Assembly (NCBI RefSeq): GCF_002088275.1
Contig: NZ_AQQS01000013.1
Span: 1-64,000, forward strand
Length of the DNA stretch: 64,000 nucleotides
Reading direction: 5' to 3'
Source: Aurantimonas sp. 22II-16-19i
Lineage (GTDB): Bacteria; Pseudomonadota; Alphaproteobacteria; Rhizobiales; Rhizobiaceae
Shown in pieces: positions 34,631-42,981 of this stretch. The notes below the pieces were generated by a model that had not been told where the DNA came from, did no database searches, and saw only the letters and a program-made list of their open reading frames with translations. The position numbers and the translations under genes are program-made. Positions within the stretch are counted from its first letter, which is position 1, and every line of letters starts with the position of its first letter.

Positions 34631-35465
34631 ATTTTCGCTCGATCATTCGGGTCCAGACGGAAATCGGATAGATGTAGGCGAAGAACAGAAGCAGCAGGAA
34701 CAGGTAGAACGGGACCAGGAGTTCCGGCCGCGCCCCCGCCGCCTCCATGGCGGCCTGGGCGTTGCCGACCGCCTCGCGCACCCCGAGGATCGAGGCCATC
34801 GGCGTCGCCATCGCGAGCAGCGCGTACCAGTTCATCCAGGGCGGTATCGCCCGCTTGACGCATTGCGGCAGGATGATCCAGCGCAGCGTCTGGCCGTGGG
34901 TGAAGGCGAGGCTCTCGGCCGATTCCCACTGGCCCTTCGGGATCGAGACGATCGCGCCTCGCACGATCTCGCTCAGATTCGCCATGACCGGCAGCGAGAA
35001 GGCGAAGGTGGCCTTCAGCCAGTCCGACATGACGAAGGTCCCGCCGCCGGGCAGCTGAAGCTCGAACGGCACGAGAAGCATGACGACGAAGAGGATCACC
35101 AGCCAGGGCGAGTTGCGGAAGAGATGCGTCACCAGCCAGGCCGGGACGCTGAGAAAGCGCGTCCGGCTGAGCTGCAGGAGGCCGAGACCGATGCCGAGGA
35201 CGGTGGCGATCCCCATGGCGAGGAAGCTCATGCCGAGATTGAGCAGAAAGCCCCACAGGATGAACGGGATCCATTCCACCAGCGTGGCGAGCGGCGATTG
35301 CGGCCCCGTCCCGCCGCCGCTCTGGGCATGAGCCGTGGCGATGGCGAGACTGGCGAGGAGCAGCGCCAGAAGCAGGATGCCGTGCCAGCCGCGCAGCGCT
35401 CGGCTCGGCAGGAAGGACGAGACCGTCTCGACGTCGATCCGAAAAGCTTTTGCCGGCGCCTTCAT
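34614..35465 (-). CDS. Polar amino acid ABC transporter permease
   Basis: A 283-residue inner-membrane permease of the His/Glu/Gln family with about six hydrophobic segments. The family motif is seen in VTHLFRNSPWLVILFVVML and the ATPase-docking EAA loop in SAESLAFTHGQTLRWIILPQCVKRAIPP. An unusually long N-terminal extension (about 60 residues) precedes the first transport-domain helix and includes a signal-like hydrophobic stretch ending ATAHAQ. Its ATG overlaps the stop of the other permease (ATGA). Confidence 0.93.
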   Translation of the reverse strand: MKAPAKAFRIDVETVSSFLPSRALRGWHGILLLALLLASLAIATAHAQSGGGTGPQSPLATLVEWIPFILWGFLLNLGMSFLAMGIATVLGIGLGLLQLSRTRFLSVPAWLVTHLFRNSPWLVILFVVMLLVPFELQLPGGGTFVMSDWLKATFAFSLPVMANLSEIVRGAIVSIPKGQWESAESLAFTHGQTLRWIILPQCVKRAIPPWMNWYALLAMATPMASILGVREAVGNAQAAMEAAGARPELLVPFYLFLLLLFFAYIYPISVWTRMIERKYAVEA

Positions 35466-36208
35466 CGGCCGTATCCCGGCAGTGCGAGGCGCTTTTCGAG
35501 CACGTGCAGTCCCGCCGCGATCAGGCTGACGACGAGAACGTAGAACAGGAAGAGGACGAGCATCATCTCCGGCACGTTGATGTTGTCCGACCAGACCTGG
35601 TTCAGCGTGTAGGTCATTTCCGGAACCGAGATGACGTAGGCGAGCGAGGTGGTCTTCGCCAAGGAGACGAGATTGTTGGTCAGCGCCGGCAGGCTGATGC
35701 GGAAGGCCAGCGGCAGGGTGACATAGGCGTAGGTCTGCCAGGAGGAGAAGCACAGGCTCTCGGCCGCCTCGGCGGTGGCCTTGGGCACGGCCTCGATGCC
35801 GGAGCGGAAGATCTCGACGTTGAAGGCGCCGCCGAAGATCCCGAGCGAGAGGATCGCCCAGGTGAAGGACGAGATCATCGGCTCGTAATAGCCGCCCATG
35901 TCGACCTGCGGGGTGAAGGCACCGAGGCCGAAATAGAAGAACAACAGCTGGATCAGCGGCGGCGTGTTGCGAAACAGCTGGATGTAGCCGTTGACGATCC
36001 CCCGCAAGAGCGCCGAGCGCGCGGTCTGCACCCACGCGCCCAGCACTCCGATGACGAGAGACAGGAGGATCGACCACAGGATGAGCTGCAGCGAGATCGA
36101 GATGCCCGTCACGAACCGGTCATATTCGTAGCGGTCGTAGAATATGATGAAGTTCCATCCGGTCTCGTCGGCGAGACGCTGGAAGATCGGGGCAATCAGC
36201 TCGAACAA
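35462..36208 (-). CDS. Polar amino acid ABC transporter permease
   Basis: A 248-residue permease paired with the one at 34614-35465. Motifs: GYIQLFRNTPPLIQLLFFYFGLG and the EAA loop ATAEAAESLCFSSWQTYAYVTLPLAFRISLPALTN. A TTG start at 36208 is used: AGGACC lies about 7 nt upstream and it gives the expected N-terminus MFELIAPIF. It lies 50 nt after the binding-protein gene. Confidence 0.93.
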   Translation of the reverse strand: MFELIAPIFQRLADETGWNFIIFYDRYEYDRFVTGISISLQLILWSILLSLVIGVLGAWVQTARSALLRGIVNGYIQLFRNTPPLIQLLFFYFGLGAFTPQVDMGGYYEPMISSFTWAILSLGIFGGAFNVEIFRSGIEAVPKATAEAAESLCFSSWQTYAYVTLPLAFRISLPALTNNLVSLAKTTSLAYVISVPEMTYTLNQVWSDNINVPEMMLVLFLFYVLVVSLIAAGLHVLEKRLALPGYGR

Positions 36209-36258
36209 GCTACGGTCCTGTGCGCGATGGTCTCAGCGGCATCTTCCTTCGGCCGATG

Positions 36259-37116
36259 TCATTGGCCCTGGAGATAGCTCTCGTCCCATTCGAGCCGCTT
36301 GTGCTGCTCGGCGATCCATTCCGACGGCTTCACTTCCCACTTCTTCTCGAGCTCGACGAGCTTGCCGTCGGCCTGCCACTTGTAGGCCATGCCGGTCATG
36401 AAGACGCCCCAGGGCTTGTCGAGCTCCTCGATCGGGACGGCCGAGGCCCAGGGATTGTTGTACAGCACGGAGACCGGCATCGTGTAGCCGTCCCACTCGC
36501 CGGAGGCGAGGTCGGCCATGACGCTGGCGTCGTCATAGAGCCAGGCGACGCATTTGCCGGCCCGCAGCGCGGCCTTGCCTTCGGTGTTGCCGGCGAAGGC
36601 GACGAGGCGCGGACCGTAGTCCTGCTGGACCTGCTTGTTGTAGTTGACGCCCTGCTTGGCGCAGACCGGCTTGTCCTTGATGTCCTCCCAGCTCGTGACC
36701 GCGCCTTCCTTGGCCATCAGGGTCGGGCCCGAGGTCCAGTAGGCCGGCTCGATGATGCCGATGATCTGGCGGCGCTCGGCGGTGTCGTACATGCCGCCGA
36801 TGATCGCGTCGATCTTGCCCTGCTGCAGGAACTGCATGCGGTTCGCCGAGGTCACGACGACCGGCTCGAGCTCCACGCCGAGGGTGTCTGCGACGCTCTG
36901 GGCGAGGTCGATCTCGATCCCCTGCATCGCGCCGTCGGGCGAGGGAAACGACCAGGGCTTGAAGGCTCCCAAAACGCCGATGCGCACCGTCCCGCGATCG
37001 AGGATCTCTTCCAGCCGGCCGCCCTCCGCCTGTGCAGGAGCCGCGGCAGCAAGAACCGTCGCCCCCATGACGGCGGCAAGGACCGGAAGGCGCATAAGCT
37101 TGGCAATCGAGTTCAT
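36259..37116 (-). CDS. Amino acid ABC transporter substrate-binding protein
   Basis: A 285-residue periplasmic protein of SBP family 3. The signal peptide (about 1-30) ends AAAPAQAE. The mature part has LEEILDRGTVRIGVLGAFKPWSF, MQGIEIDLAQSVADTLGVELEPVVV and NRMQFLQQGKIDAIIGGMYDT, which resemble glutamine/histidine-binding proteins. The R in ANRMQ is a likely alpha-carboxylate ligand. The ATG overlaps the stop of the upstream flavoenzyme (ATGA) and has AGGAGA at -10. It is the first transport gene of the operon. Confidence 0.93.
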   Translation of the reverse strand: MNSIAKLMRLPVLAAVMGATVLAAAAPAQAEGGRLEEILDRGTVRIGVLGAFKPWSFPSPDGAMQGIEIDLAQSVADTLGVELEPVVVTSANRMQFLQQGKIDAIIGGMYDTAERRQIIGIIEPAYWTSGPTLMAKEGAVTSWEDIKDKPVCAKQGVNYNKQVQQDYGPRLVAFAGNTEGKAALRAGKCVAWLYDDASVMADLASGEWDGYTMPVSVLYNNPWASAVPIEELDKPWGVFMTGMAYKWQADGKLVELEKKWEVKPSEWIAEQHKRLEWDESYLQGQ

Positions 37117-38711
37117 GGCTGCATGTCTCCTGTTGAGGTTGGCATTGCATAGGATCGATCGGGGGTGCCGGCTCGAAATACGGTGCGCTGGTAGGCGAGG
37201 AAGTGGTCGACCGCTTCGGCGGATTGCTCGGGTGTCCAGGCGAGGAGGTCGGCGACCGAGGCCGCGGCGTCCTCGACCTCATGACGCGCCAGGTGCCGGC
37301 GCCAGGCCAGCGCCGTGCGCGTGTAGAGGATGCCCTTCAAATCCCGGGCGTGTTCGTCGCTGACGGCCCGGCGCAGCGCCGCCCGGCGAAGGTTACCCGA
37401 GGGCTCGGCTTCGGACAGGCGCGGAGCGTGCTTGGTGATGCGCCAGGGCGCCGGCTCGCGGACCACTGCCCTGGACGGTCTGCCGAGCATGGCCTCGGCC
37501 CGCTCGCGCATCGTCCTCGCGGCGCTGCGATGCGACATCACCGGGCCCGCCGTCATCGCCAGGACGCCCGGCAGTCCGTCGGCGGACAGATCGTGGATTT
37601 CGCGCGAGCGCCGCCCCATCGGCTGATCCGCATCGAAGGTCAGCGGCCGCACCCCGGCCCAGGTGAGGACGACGTCGTTGCGGGTCAGCCCGAGGCCCGG
37701 CAGGAGGAAATTCGCCTCGCCGAGGAGAAAGTCGATGTCCGCCTCGGTCGCCGAAATATCCCCCGCATCCCCCTCGAACGGCGTCTCCGTCGGCCCGAAA
37801 TAGAAGAAGTCGTCGTGGGAGGGCAGGCAATAGAACGGCATGCCCTGGCGGTGCAGGGTGGCGATGCCATAGCCGCGATAGGCCTCGGGCAGCCGCACCA
37901 TGACGTGGCTTCCCTTGGTGCCGCGGATGAGGCGCCGGGGCAGGGTCGATCCTTCGCCCGCCCCCGCATTCACCCCGTCGATCCAGGTGCCGGCCATATT
38001 GAAGACGAGGCGCGCGCCCACCGTGGCGGTCGACCCGTCCCGGGCCTCCAGCGCGATCTCCCAGAGCCCCGCCGGGCCGCGCTCGACGAGCCGTGCGCTG
38101 CAGAAGTTCAGCACCGTTGCACCACCGGCCTCGGCCTCGAGCGCGGCGTCGACGCAGAACCGGTCCGGCCAGTCGAAGACGTATTCGCGATAGGTCGCGA
38201 TCGACTGCAGGCGATCACGGTCCCGCAGATCCTTGGCAAAGGGAAGCCGTGCCTCGAAATCGGCGGTGATCCTGCGATATTCGAGCGGCGGCTCGCTCGG
38301 ACCGAGCGTCTTCAGCAGCGCCAGACCGGCATCGAGATGCCATGGCCTGACCGGGCTTTCGGGATAGACCGGAAAGCACATGGTGAAGGGCGTCACGGCC
38401 TCCGGCGCGGTCGTCGCGATCTCGTGGCGGGCTTCCATCCCGGCCCGGGCCATCGTCATGGCCTGAAGAAGGCGCCGCGGATGAAGACCGAACGCCCGGA
38501 CGGGCGCTTCGGCCTCGAAATAGCGCAGCCCGCAATGCAGCATGCGGGACGAGCGCCCGGAGGCCCCGCCGGCGAAGTCGCCCTTCTCGCAGAGCAGCAC
38601 CGAATATCCGGCCATGGTCAGTTCGCGGGCGGTGGCGGCGCCGTTGATACCCGCACCGATGACGACGACGTCCCATTGCGATCCAGCGATATCGGCCAGC
38701 TCGTGCTGCAT
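37113..38711 (-). CDS. GlpD-family FAD-dependent oxidoreductase
   Basis: A 532-residue flavoenzyme like aerobic glycerol-3-phosphate dehydrogenase. The FAD motif VVVIGAGINGAATARELTMAGYS is at about 14-36, followed by GGASGRSSRMLHCGLRYFE, the GlpD-type loop. The C-terminal domain (about 370-520) has the helical part seen in GlpD. Its position as first gene of an amino-acid importer operon, with no glycerol genes nearby, suggests a different substrate. The ATG at 38711 has GGGGA upstream; an in-frame TTG at 38726 is less likely. It overlaps the SBP gene by 4 nt. Confidence 0.85.
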   Translation of the reverse strand: MQHELADIAGSQWDVVVIGAGINGAATARELTMAGYSVLLCEKGDFAGGASGRSSRMLHCGLRYFEAEAPVRAFGLHPRRLLQAMTMARAGMEARHEIATTAPEAVTPFTMCFPVYPESPVRPWHLDAGLALLKTLGPSEPPLEYRRITADFEARLPFAKDLRDRDRLQSIATYREYVFDWPDRFCVDAALEAEAGGATVLNFCSARLVERGPAGLWEIALEARDGSTATVGARLVFNMAGTWIDGVNAGAGEGSTLPRRLIRGTKGSHVMVRLPEAYRGYGIATLHRQGMPFYCLPSHDDFFYFGPTETPFEGDAGDISATEADIDFLLGEANFLLPGLGLTRNDVVLTWAGVRPLTFDADQPMGRRSREIHDLSADGLPGVLAMTAGPVMSHRSAARTMRERAEAMLGRPSRAVVREPAPWRITKHAPRLSEAEPSGNLRRAALRRAVSDEHARDLKGILYTRTALAWRRHLARHEVEDAAASVADLLAWTPEQSAEAVDHFLAYQRTVFRAGTPDRSYAMPTSTGDMQP

Positions 38712-38844
38712 GCGATCCCCGATCAAGCGATTGCGGAGCCGACTATGCAGAGAGATTCGAAATGTTCAAAATTGAAAATATGCGGATGGTTATGCGCAAA
38801 TGTAATATCGACGCCGGCGGATCCTCCGGCGCCCTGTCGCTGGG
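38712..38844 (-). promoter_or_regulatory. AT-rich promoter region of the importer operon
   Basis: A 133-nt spacer, markedly richer in A and T than its surroundings, between the LysR gene and the first operon gene. It holds a direct repeat TATGCG (38779-38784 and 38791-38796, 12 bp apart) and A/T runs suited to a LysR-regulated promoter. The motif assignment is tentative. Confidence 0.4.
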
Positions 38845-39747
38845 TCAGGTCGGGACCTGCGCCAGGATTTCGTCCCGCTCGGCGCGCGCCAGAAGGAGCA
38901 TGTGCTCCACGGCCGGCGTCGCGCCACGCGAATCCGGGCGCAGCAAGGCGAGGTTGAAGGGGATGGCCGGCCGGAACGGGATCAGCCGGATCCGCTCGTC
39001 GGCCTGGAGGATCGCCGTATAGGGATCGACGATGGCGATCCCGAGCCCCTGCTTGACCATCTCGTAGGCGGCGCCGGACAGGCTCGTCTCGCAGAGCGCC
39101 TCGATCCGCACGCCGGAGGTGACCATAACCTGATCGATCAGGTGACGGGCCGAGACGAAGGGCGTCCAGTTGATCATCGGTCCCTTGCGAAGGTCCTCGG
39201 GCGTCAGGCAGGCGCGACCGGCAAGTTCGTGGCCGCTGGGGACGGCCGCGACATAGGGGGCATTCGAGAAGATGTCCGTCTCGAAACCGGAGCGGCGCAC
39301 CGGCATCTCGGCGAAACCGAAATCCACCTGCTGGCCCGCCGCCCATTCCTCCACGGTCGTCGACATGCGGATGTTGAGGCTGACCCGGGTCTCCGGCCAG
39401 TCCTGCCGAAACCTTGCGATCACTCTCGGCATGAAGCTCATGCCGAGGGCCGGCAGGACGGCGAGGCTGATCTGGTTGCCCTGTCCCTTGGCGAGGCGGG
39501 TGGCGAGATTCTGCAGGGAATCGAGCGAGACATAGGCGCGCTCGACCTCGTCGAGCAGCCGATGGGCTTGCGCCGTCGGCCGGATCAGGCCCTTTCTGCG
39601 TTCGAAAAGCGCCAGTCCGAGCTCGGCCTCCAGCCGGTCGAGCAGCCGGCTGACGGCCGGCTGGCTTCGCCCCAGGATCTCGGCTGCCCCGCTGACCGTG
39701 CCCGTCATCATGACCGCGCGGAAGGCGGCGAAATGCTGGATGTTCAC
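38845..39747 (-). CDS. LysR-family transcriptional regulator
   Basis: A 300-residue regulator. The N-terminal helix-turn-helix includes AAFRAVMMTGTVSGAAEILGRSQPAVSRLLDRLEAELG; the C-terminal periplasmic-binding-like domain (about 90-290) would sense a small molecule. A GTG start at 39747 gives the family-typical length and N-terminus MNIQHFAAFRAV; the longer open frame extends into the enolase gene. It starts 13 nt after the enolase-family gene and lies directly upstream of the importer operon, so it probably controls that operon. Confidence 0.9.
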   Translation of the reverse strand: MNIQHFAAFRAVMMTGTVSGAAEILGRSQPAVSRLLDRLEAELGLALFERRKGLIRPTAQAHRLLDEVERAYVSLDSLQNLATRLAKGQGNQISLAVLPALGMSFMPRVIARFRQDWPETRVSLNIRMSTTVEEWAAGQQVDFGFAEMPVRRSGFETDIFSNAPYVAAVPSGHELAGRACLTPEDLRKGPMINWTPFVSARHLIDQVMVTSGVRIEALCETSLSGAAYEMVKQGLGIAIVDPYTAILQADERIRLIPFRPAIPFNLALLRPDSRGATPAVEHMLLLARAERDEILAQVPT

Positions 39748-39760
39748 CGGCAGCGCCCCA

Positions 39761-40930
39761 TCAGCGAAGATCGATCTCGGCGAAGACGAAGTCCGAAAGC
39801 CGCTCCTCGTCGAGGGCGACGCCGTAGCCCGGCGCATCGTCGATCGGGATGCGCCCGTTCGCGACCCGGGTCTCCAGCGGATCCTTCAGGACTTCGACAT
39901 GGCCGGGCGTGCGGTCCCAATAGGGAAAATGCTCCTGAATGTAGAAGTTCGGGATGGCGGCGCTGAAATGCGCCCCGATCGCGGTGGACAGGGAACTCGC
40001 GCAGATATGCGGTTGCACCTTCAGGCCGTAGGCCTCGGCCATGGCAGCGATTTTCCGGCCTTCCCAGATACCGCCGGTGTTGCCGAGATCGGGCTGGATG
40101 ATCGCGACGCTGCGGCTTTCCAGGAGATCGCGGAAGCCCTGCCGGCCATAAAGGCGCTCGCCGACGGCGATCGGCTGCGAAATCGCGCGCGAGATCAGTT
40201 GCAAGGCGCCGAGATCGTCCGGCTCGGTCGGCTCTTCGACGAAGGCGACGTCGTATCTCTCGATCGCGCGGCAGAACCGGATCGTATCCGAAGGGGTGAG
40301 CCCGGCGGAGAGATCCAGCATTATCTCGACATCCGGCCCGACGGCATCGCGGACGGCGGCGACGCGAGCAATCCCCCGCCGCACGAGCTCCCGGTCGCCG
40401 GCGCCGCGCAGTGCCGGATGGCGCAGCCGGCCATCGGGCAGAATGGTCGCGAAGGGGTAGAATTTCAGACTGTCATAGCCGTCCGCGACCGCCTTCTCGG
40501 CAGCGGCCGGCAGCTCGGCCTCGGAGGCACAGCCAAAATACCAGCCATTGGCATAGGTTCGAAGATCGTCACGCAGCCGGCCGCCGAGAAGCTCGTAGAC
40601 GGGGACGGCGAGGCTGCGGGCCTTGATCTCGAAGAGCGCCTGTTCGATCGCGCTGAGGGCGGCGTTGAGGATCGGGCCGCCGCCTTTGGCCCAGAAGCTG
40701 AAATCGCGGATCGAAGCGGTGATCGCCTCGACCCGGAAGGGATCGACACGCCCGGTGAGGAAGCGGCCGGCAAGTTCCTCCAGCATCGCCGCGGCGGCAA
40801 TCGAGCCGACACCGTAGGCCACGGCGGCTTCGCCGAGGCCGGCGAGACCGTCCGATGTTTCGAGGTGCAATATCACCGGCCGAATACCGCCACCCTTGAC
40901 GGCATAGATACGCGCAGACTTCAGAAACAT
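39761..40930 (-). CDS. Mandelate racemase/muconate lactonizing enzyme family protein
   Basis: A 389-residue enolase-superfamily enzyme. Metal ligands are likely Asp206 (LDLSAG), Glu232 (FVEEP) and Glu258 (VGERL); a base candidate is His308 (QPHIC) with Asp281 (QPDLG), and Lys156 (SLKFY) lies where the second catalytic side expects a Lys. These enzymes abstract the alpha proton of a carboxylate, acting as racemases, dehydratases or cycloisomerases. LDLSAG differs from the LDFHGR of galactonate dehydratases, so the specific activity is not assigned. It precedes the LysR gene on the same strand. Confidence 0.88.
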   Translation of the reverse strand: MFLKSARIYAVKGGGIRPVILHLETSDGLAGLGEAAVAYGVGSIAAAAMLEELAGRFLTGRVDPFRVEAITASIRDFSFWAKGGGPILNAALSAIEQALFEIKARSLAVPVYELLGGRLRDDLRTYANGWYFGCASEAELPAAAEKAVADGYDSLKFYPFATILPDGRLRHPALRGAGDRELVRRGIARVAAVRDAVGPDVEIMLDLSAGLTPSDTIRFCRAIERYDVAFVEEPTEPDDLGALQLISRAISQPIAVGERLYGRQGFRDLLESRSVAIIQPDLGNTGGIWEGRKIAAMAEAYGLKVQPHICASSLSTAIGAHFSAAIPNFYIQEHFPYWDRTPGHVEVLKDPLETRVANGRIPIDDAPGYGVALDEERLSDFVFAEIDLR

Positions 40931-41368
40931 GCTGTTCTCGCCGATCGTCCGGTCGTTGCAAGATGTCAGGAGTATCGCGAGACAAGGCCTTCCGTCGAGT
41001 TCATATCGCCCCGGCTCGGCTCCGTCTGGGCGTGGCCTCAGACGGACGCGTCGGCTTGGCGGATGCACCCGGCGTCGGGCTGGAGCTGAAAGGCTCCCTG
41101 CACGCCCGGCTGACAGCAAATCTCGCTCCACGAGGCACGGCCGGCGGCGCTTTCCGACACGCGAATGCCGGGGTTCTGACGTTCCGTGCGTCCGGACCGG
41201 CGCACCGGGCAACCAACACACTGGCCGACACATCGTGCCGGCCGATTATCGCTTTCGATTTTCGGCCGATGACGTAGGGTAGAGCCCGGTCCGGCCTGTC
41301 CCGAAGCGAACGGCGACGCCCCTATCGTCTCGGGCACCTTCCCCCCATCATGTCTAGAGGTTTTGCAG
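40931..41368. other. 438-nt divergent intergenic region
   Basis: It lies between the enolase-family gene (minus) and the hydrolase gene (plus) and must hold both promoters. The open frames within are Arg/Ala/Gly-rich and show no recognisable protein. No clear operator or hairpin was found. Confidence 0.6.
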
Positions 41369-42250
41369 GTGTCTGATCATACGTCTCGGCCGGATGTCAT
41401 CGTCGAATGCACTCTTCTCGAGCGCGAGCTGCGCTACCGCTCGACCCGCGTGCGGACACCGGACGGGGTGACGATCGCGGTGCAGGACTGGGGAGGCGGA
41501 CCTGCCAAGCGCGACGTTCTCTTCATCCACGGTTTCTCGCAATCGCACCTGTGCTGGCTGAAGCAGGTCAGCGGCACGATGTCCGAAGCCTTTCGCATCG
41601 TCACCTATGACAATCGCGGCCATGGGATGTCGGAAAAGCCCGTGGACCCCGCCCACTATCGCGACCCGAAGCGTTGGGCGGACGAGGTCGATGCGGTCAT
41701 CACCGGCTGCGGACTGCATCGGCCGATCGTCGTCGTCTGGTCCTATGCAGGCCGCATCGCGCTCGATTATCTGACGCATTATGGCGACGACGGCATTTCA
41801 GGACTGGTGATGGTGTGCGCCACGAGTTCGGCCGGCCCCGGAACCGCCGGACCGGCCGCCCCGCTGATGCGCGCGATGGCCGCCCGGGAGCTCGCGCCAA
41901 GCGTCGAGGCCTCCGTGCAGTTCGGCCGCGCCTGTTTCGCCAAGCCGCCGTCTGCGGCCGAAATGGAGCTGTTTCTCGCCTGCGCGGCCGTGACACCCAG
42001 CGGCGTCCGCGAGGCTCTCATCGGACGGCCCGCCGAATACGCGCAGACTTTGCAGACCATTCGCGTCCCGACGCTGGTCGTCCATGGAGACGAGGATCGC
42101 GTGCTTCTGCCTGCGACCGGCGAACATACCGCGCAGATGGTCAGGCATGCGAAGCTGCTCGTCTATGAGGGAGTGGGCCATACGCCCTTCTGGGAAGCGT
42201 CGGACCGCTTCAATGCCGACGTGACGGCCTTCATCGAGAGCACGACGTGA
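41369..42250 (+). CDS. Alpha/beta hydrolase with atypical nucleophile elbow
   Basis: A 293-residue alpha/beta-hydrolase. FIHGFSQSHLCWLKQ is the oxyanion-hole segment (HGF), DNRGHGMSEKP is typical, and the catalytic Asp and His are expected at 241-243 (HGDEDRV) and 271 (GVGHTPF). The nucleophile elbow reads V-W-S-Y-A (Ser125), not GxSxG; both conserved glycines are replaced, although a Gly follows directly. A GTG start at 41369 is chosen because AGAGG lies 8 nt upstream, against 2 nt for an in-frame TTG. Possible roles are ester, lactone or enol-lactone hydrolysis. Convergent with the deacetylase gene. Confidence 0.9.
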   Translation: MSDHTSRPDVIVECTLLERELRYRSTRVRTPDGVTIAVQDWGGGPAKRDVLFIHGFSQSHLCWLKQVSGTMSEAFRIVTYDNRGHGMSEKPVDPAHYRDPKRWADEVDAVITGCGLHRPIVVVWSYAGRIALDYLTHYGDDGISGLVMVCATSSAGPGTAGPAAPLMRAMAARELAPSVEASVQFGRACFAKPPSAAEMELFLACAAVTPSGVREALIGRPAEYAQTLQTIRVPTLVVHGDEDRVLLPATGEHTAQMVRHAKLLVYEGVGHTPFWEASDRFNADVTAFIESTT

Positions 42251-42318
42251 TCTCGCGGAACCGCGGCGCGCGGGTCATCGATCTCCCCGACAGGACCCTG
42301 CGCGCCCCCGGGAATGGA

Positions 42319-42966
42319 TCAGGAGGGCATGTAGGCGGATATGTCGGCGACGATCTCGCCTTTGACGATCGGAACGCAGTCCTTCGGGAACTCCCGAACG
42401 ATCGTCGCCCCCGCCGCGTCGAGACCATCCAGGAATAGCTCGAGCTGATCCATCGCCGTGGTCGGCAGGTCGTGAAGAACGACCAAGGGCCACTCCTCTG
42501 CCGCGCACTGGTCGAGCGCTTGCGACACCCAGCCTTTCGGGTCTTCCCAATCCCTTGGAACGACGTTCCAGAGGACGCAGCTGTAGCCGTCGCGACAAAG
42601 CAGATCGACGGCCGCCGAGGAGAGAATCGCCTCGTCCAGGATACCGCCGGATCCGAATGGCCGGAAAAGCCGGTCCGGATGAGACATCTCACCGATCAGC
42701 GTCTGGGTGCGGCCGATCTCGAGGGCGGGAGCATCGGGGTCCAGCGTCACGCCGAGTGGCGCCAGATGATTGAAGGTGTGGTTACCGATCCAGTGCCCTT
42801 CCCGGAAAGCCCGCTCGACGATGGCATAGCGTTGAGGATCGCGAAGCTTGTCTCCGACGACGAAGAAGCTCGCGAGAATCTTGCGCCGCGCCAGGATGTC
42901 CAGGACTTTCGGCGTGATCTCCGGATCCGGCCCATTGTCGAAACTCAGCGTGACACGCGGCGGCAT
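42319..42966 (-). CDS. NodB-family polysaccharide deacetylase-like protein
   Basis: A 215-residue carbohydrate esterase 4-like protein, probably cytosolic since no signal peptide is seen. Motif 1 is SFDNGPD (Asp10 base, but metal-ligand Asp replaced by Asn11), motif 2 is NHTFNH (His63, His67), motif 3 RPFGSGG, motif 4 VVPRDWEDP and motif 5 LVVLHD. It could act on an amide other than chitin, as allantoinase-type PuuE does. It is the last gene of the importer operon, 15 nt after a permease. Confidence 0.87.
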   Translation of the reverse strand: MPPRVTLSFDNGPDPEITPKVLDILARRKILASFFVVGDKLRDPQRYAIVERAFREGHWIGNHTFNHLAPLGVTLDPDAPALEIGRTQTLIGEMSHPDRLFRPFGSGGILDEAILSSAAVDLLCRDGYSCVLWNVVPRDWEDPKGWVSQALDQCAAEEWPLVVLHDLPTTAMDQLELFLDGLDAAGATIVREFPKDCVPIVKGEIVADISAYMPS

Positions 42967-42981
42967 GAGATTCTCACTTCC

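Noticed and set aside
40963-41337. Open frames on both strands in the divergent gap before the hydrolase
   Set aside because: Short, compositionally noncoding and without ribosome sites or similarity to known families.
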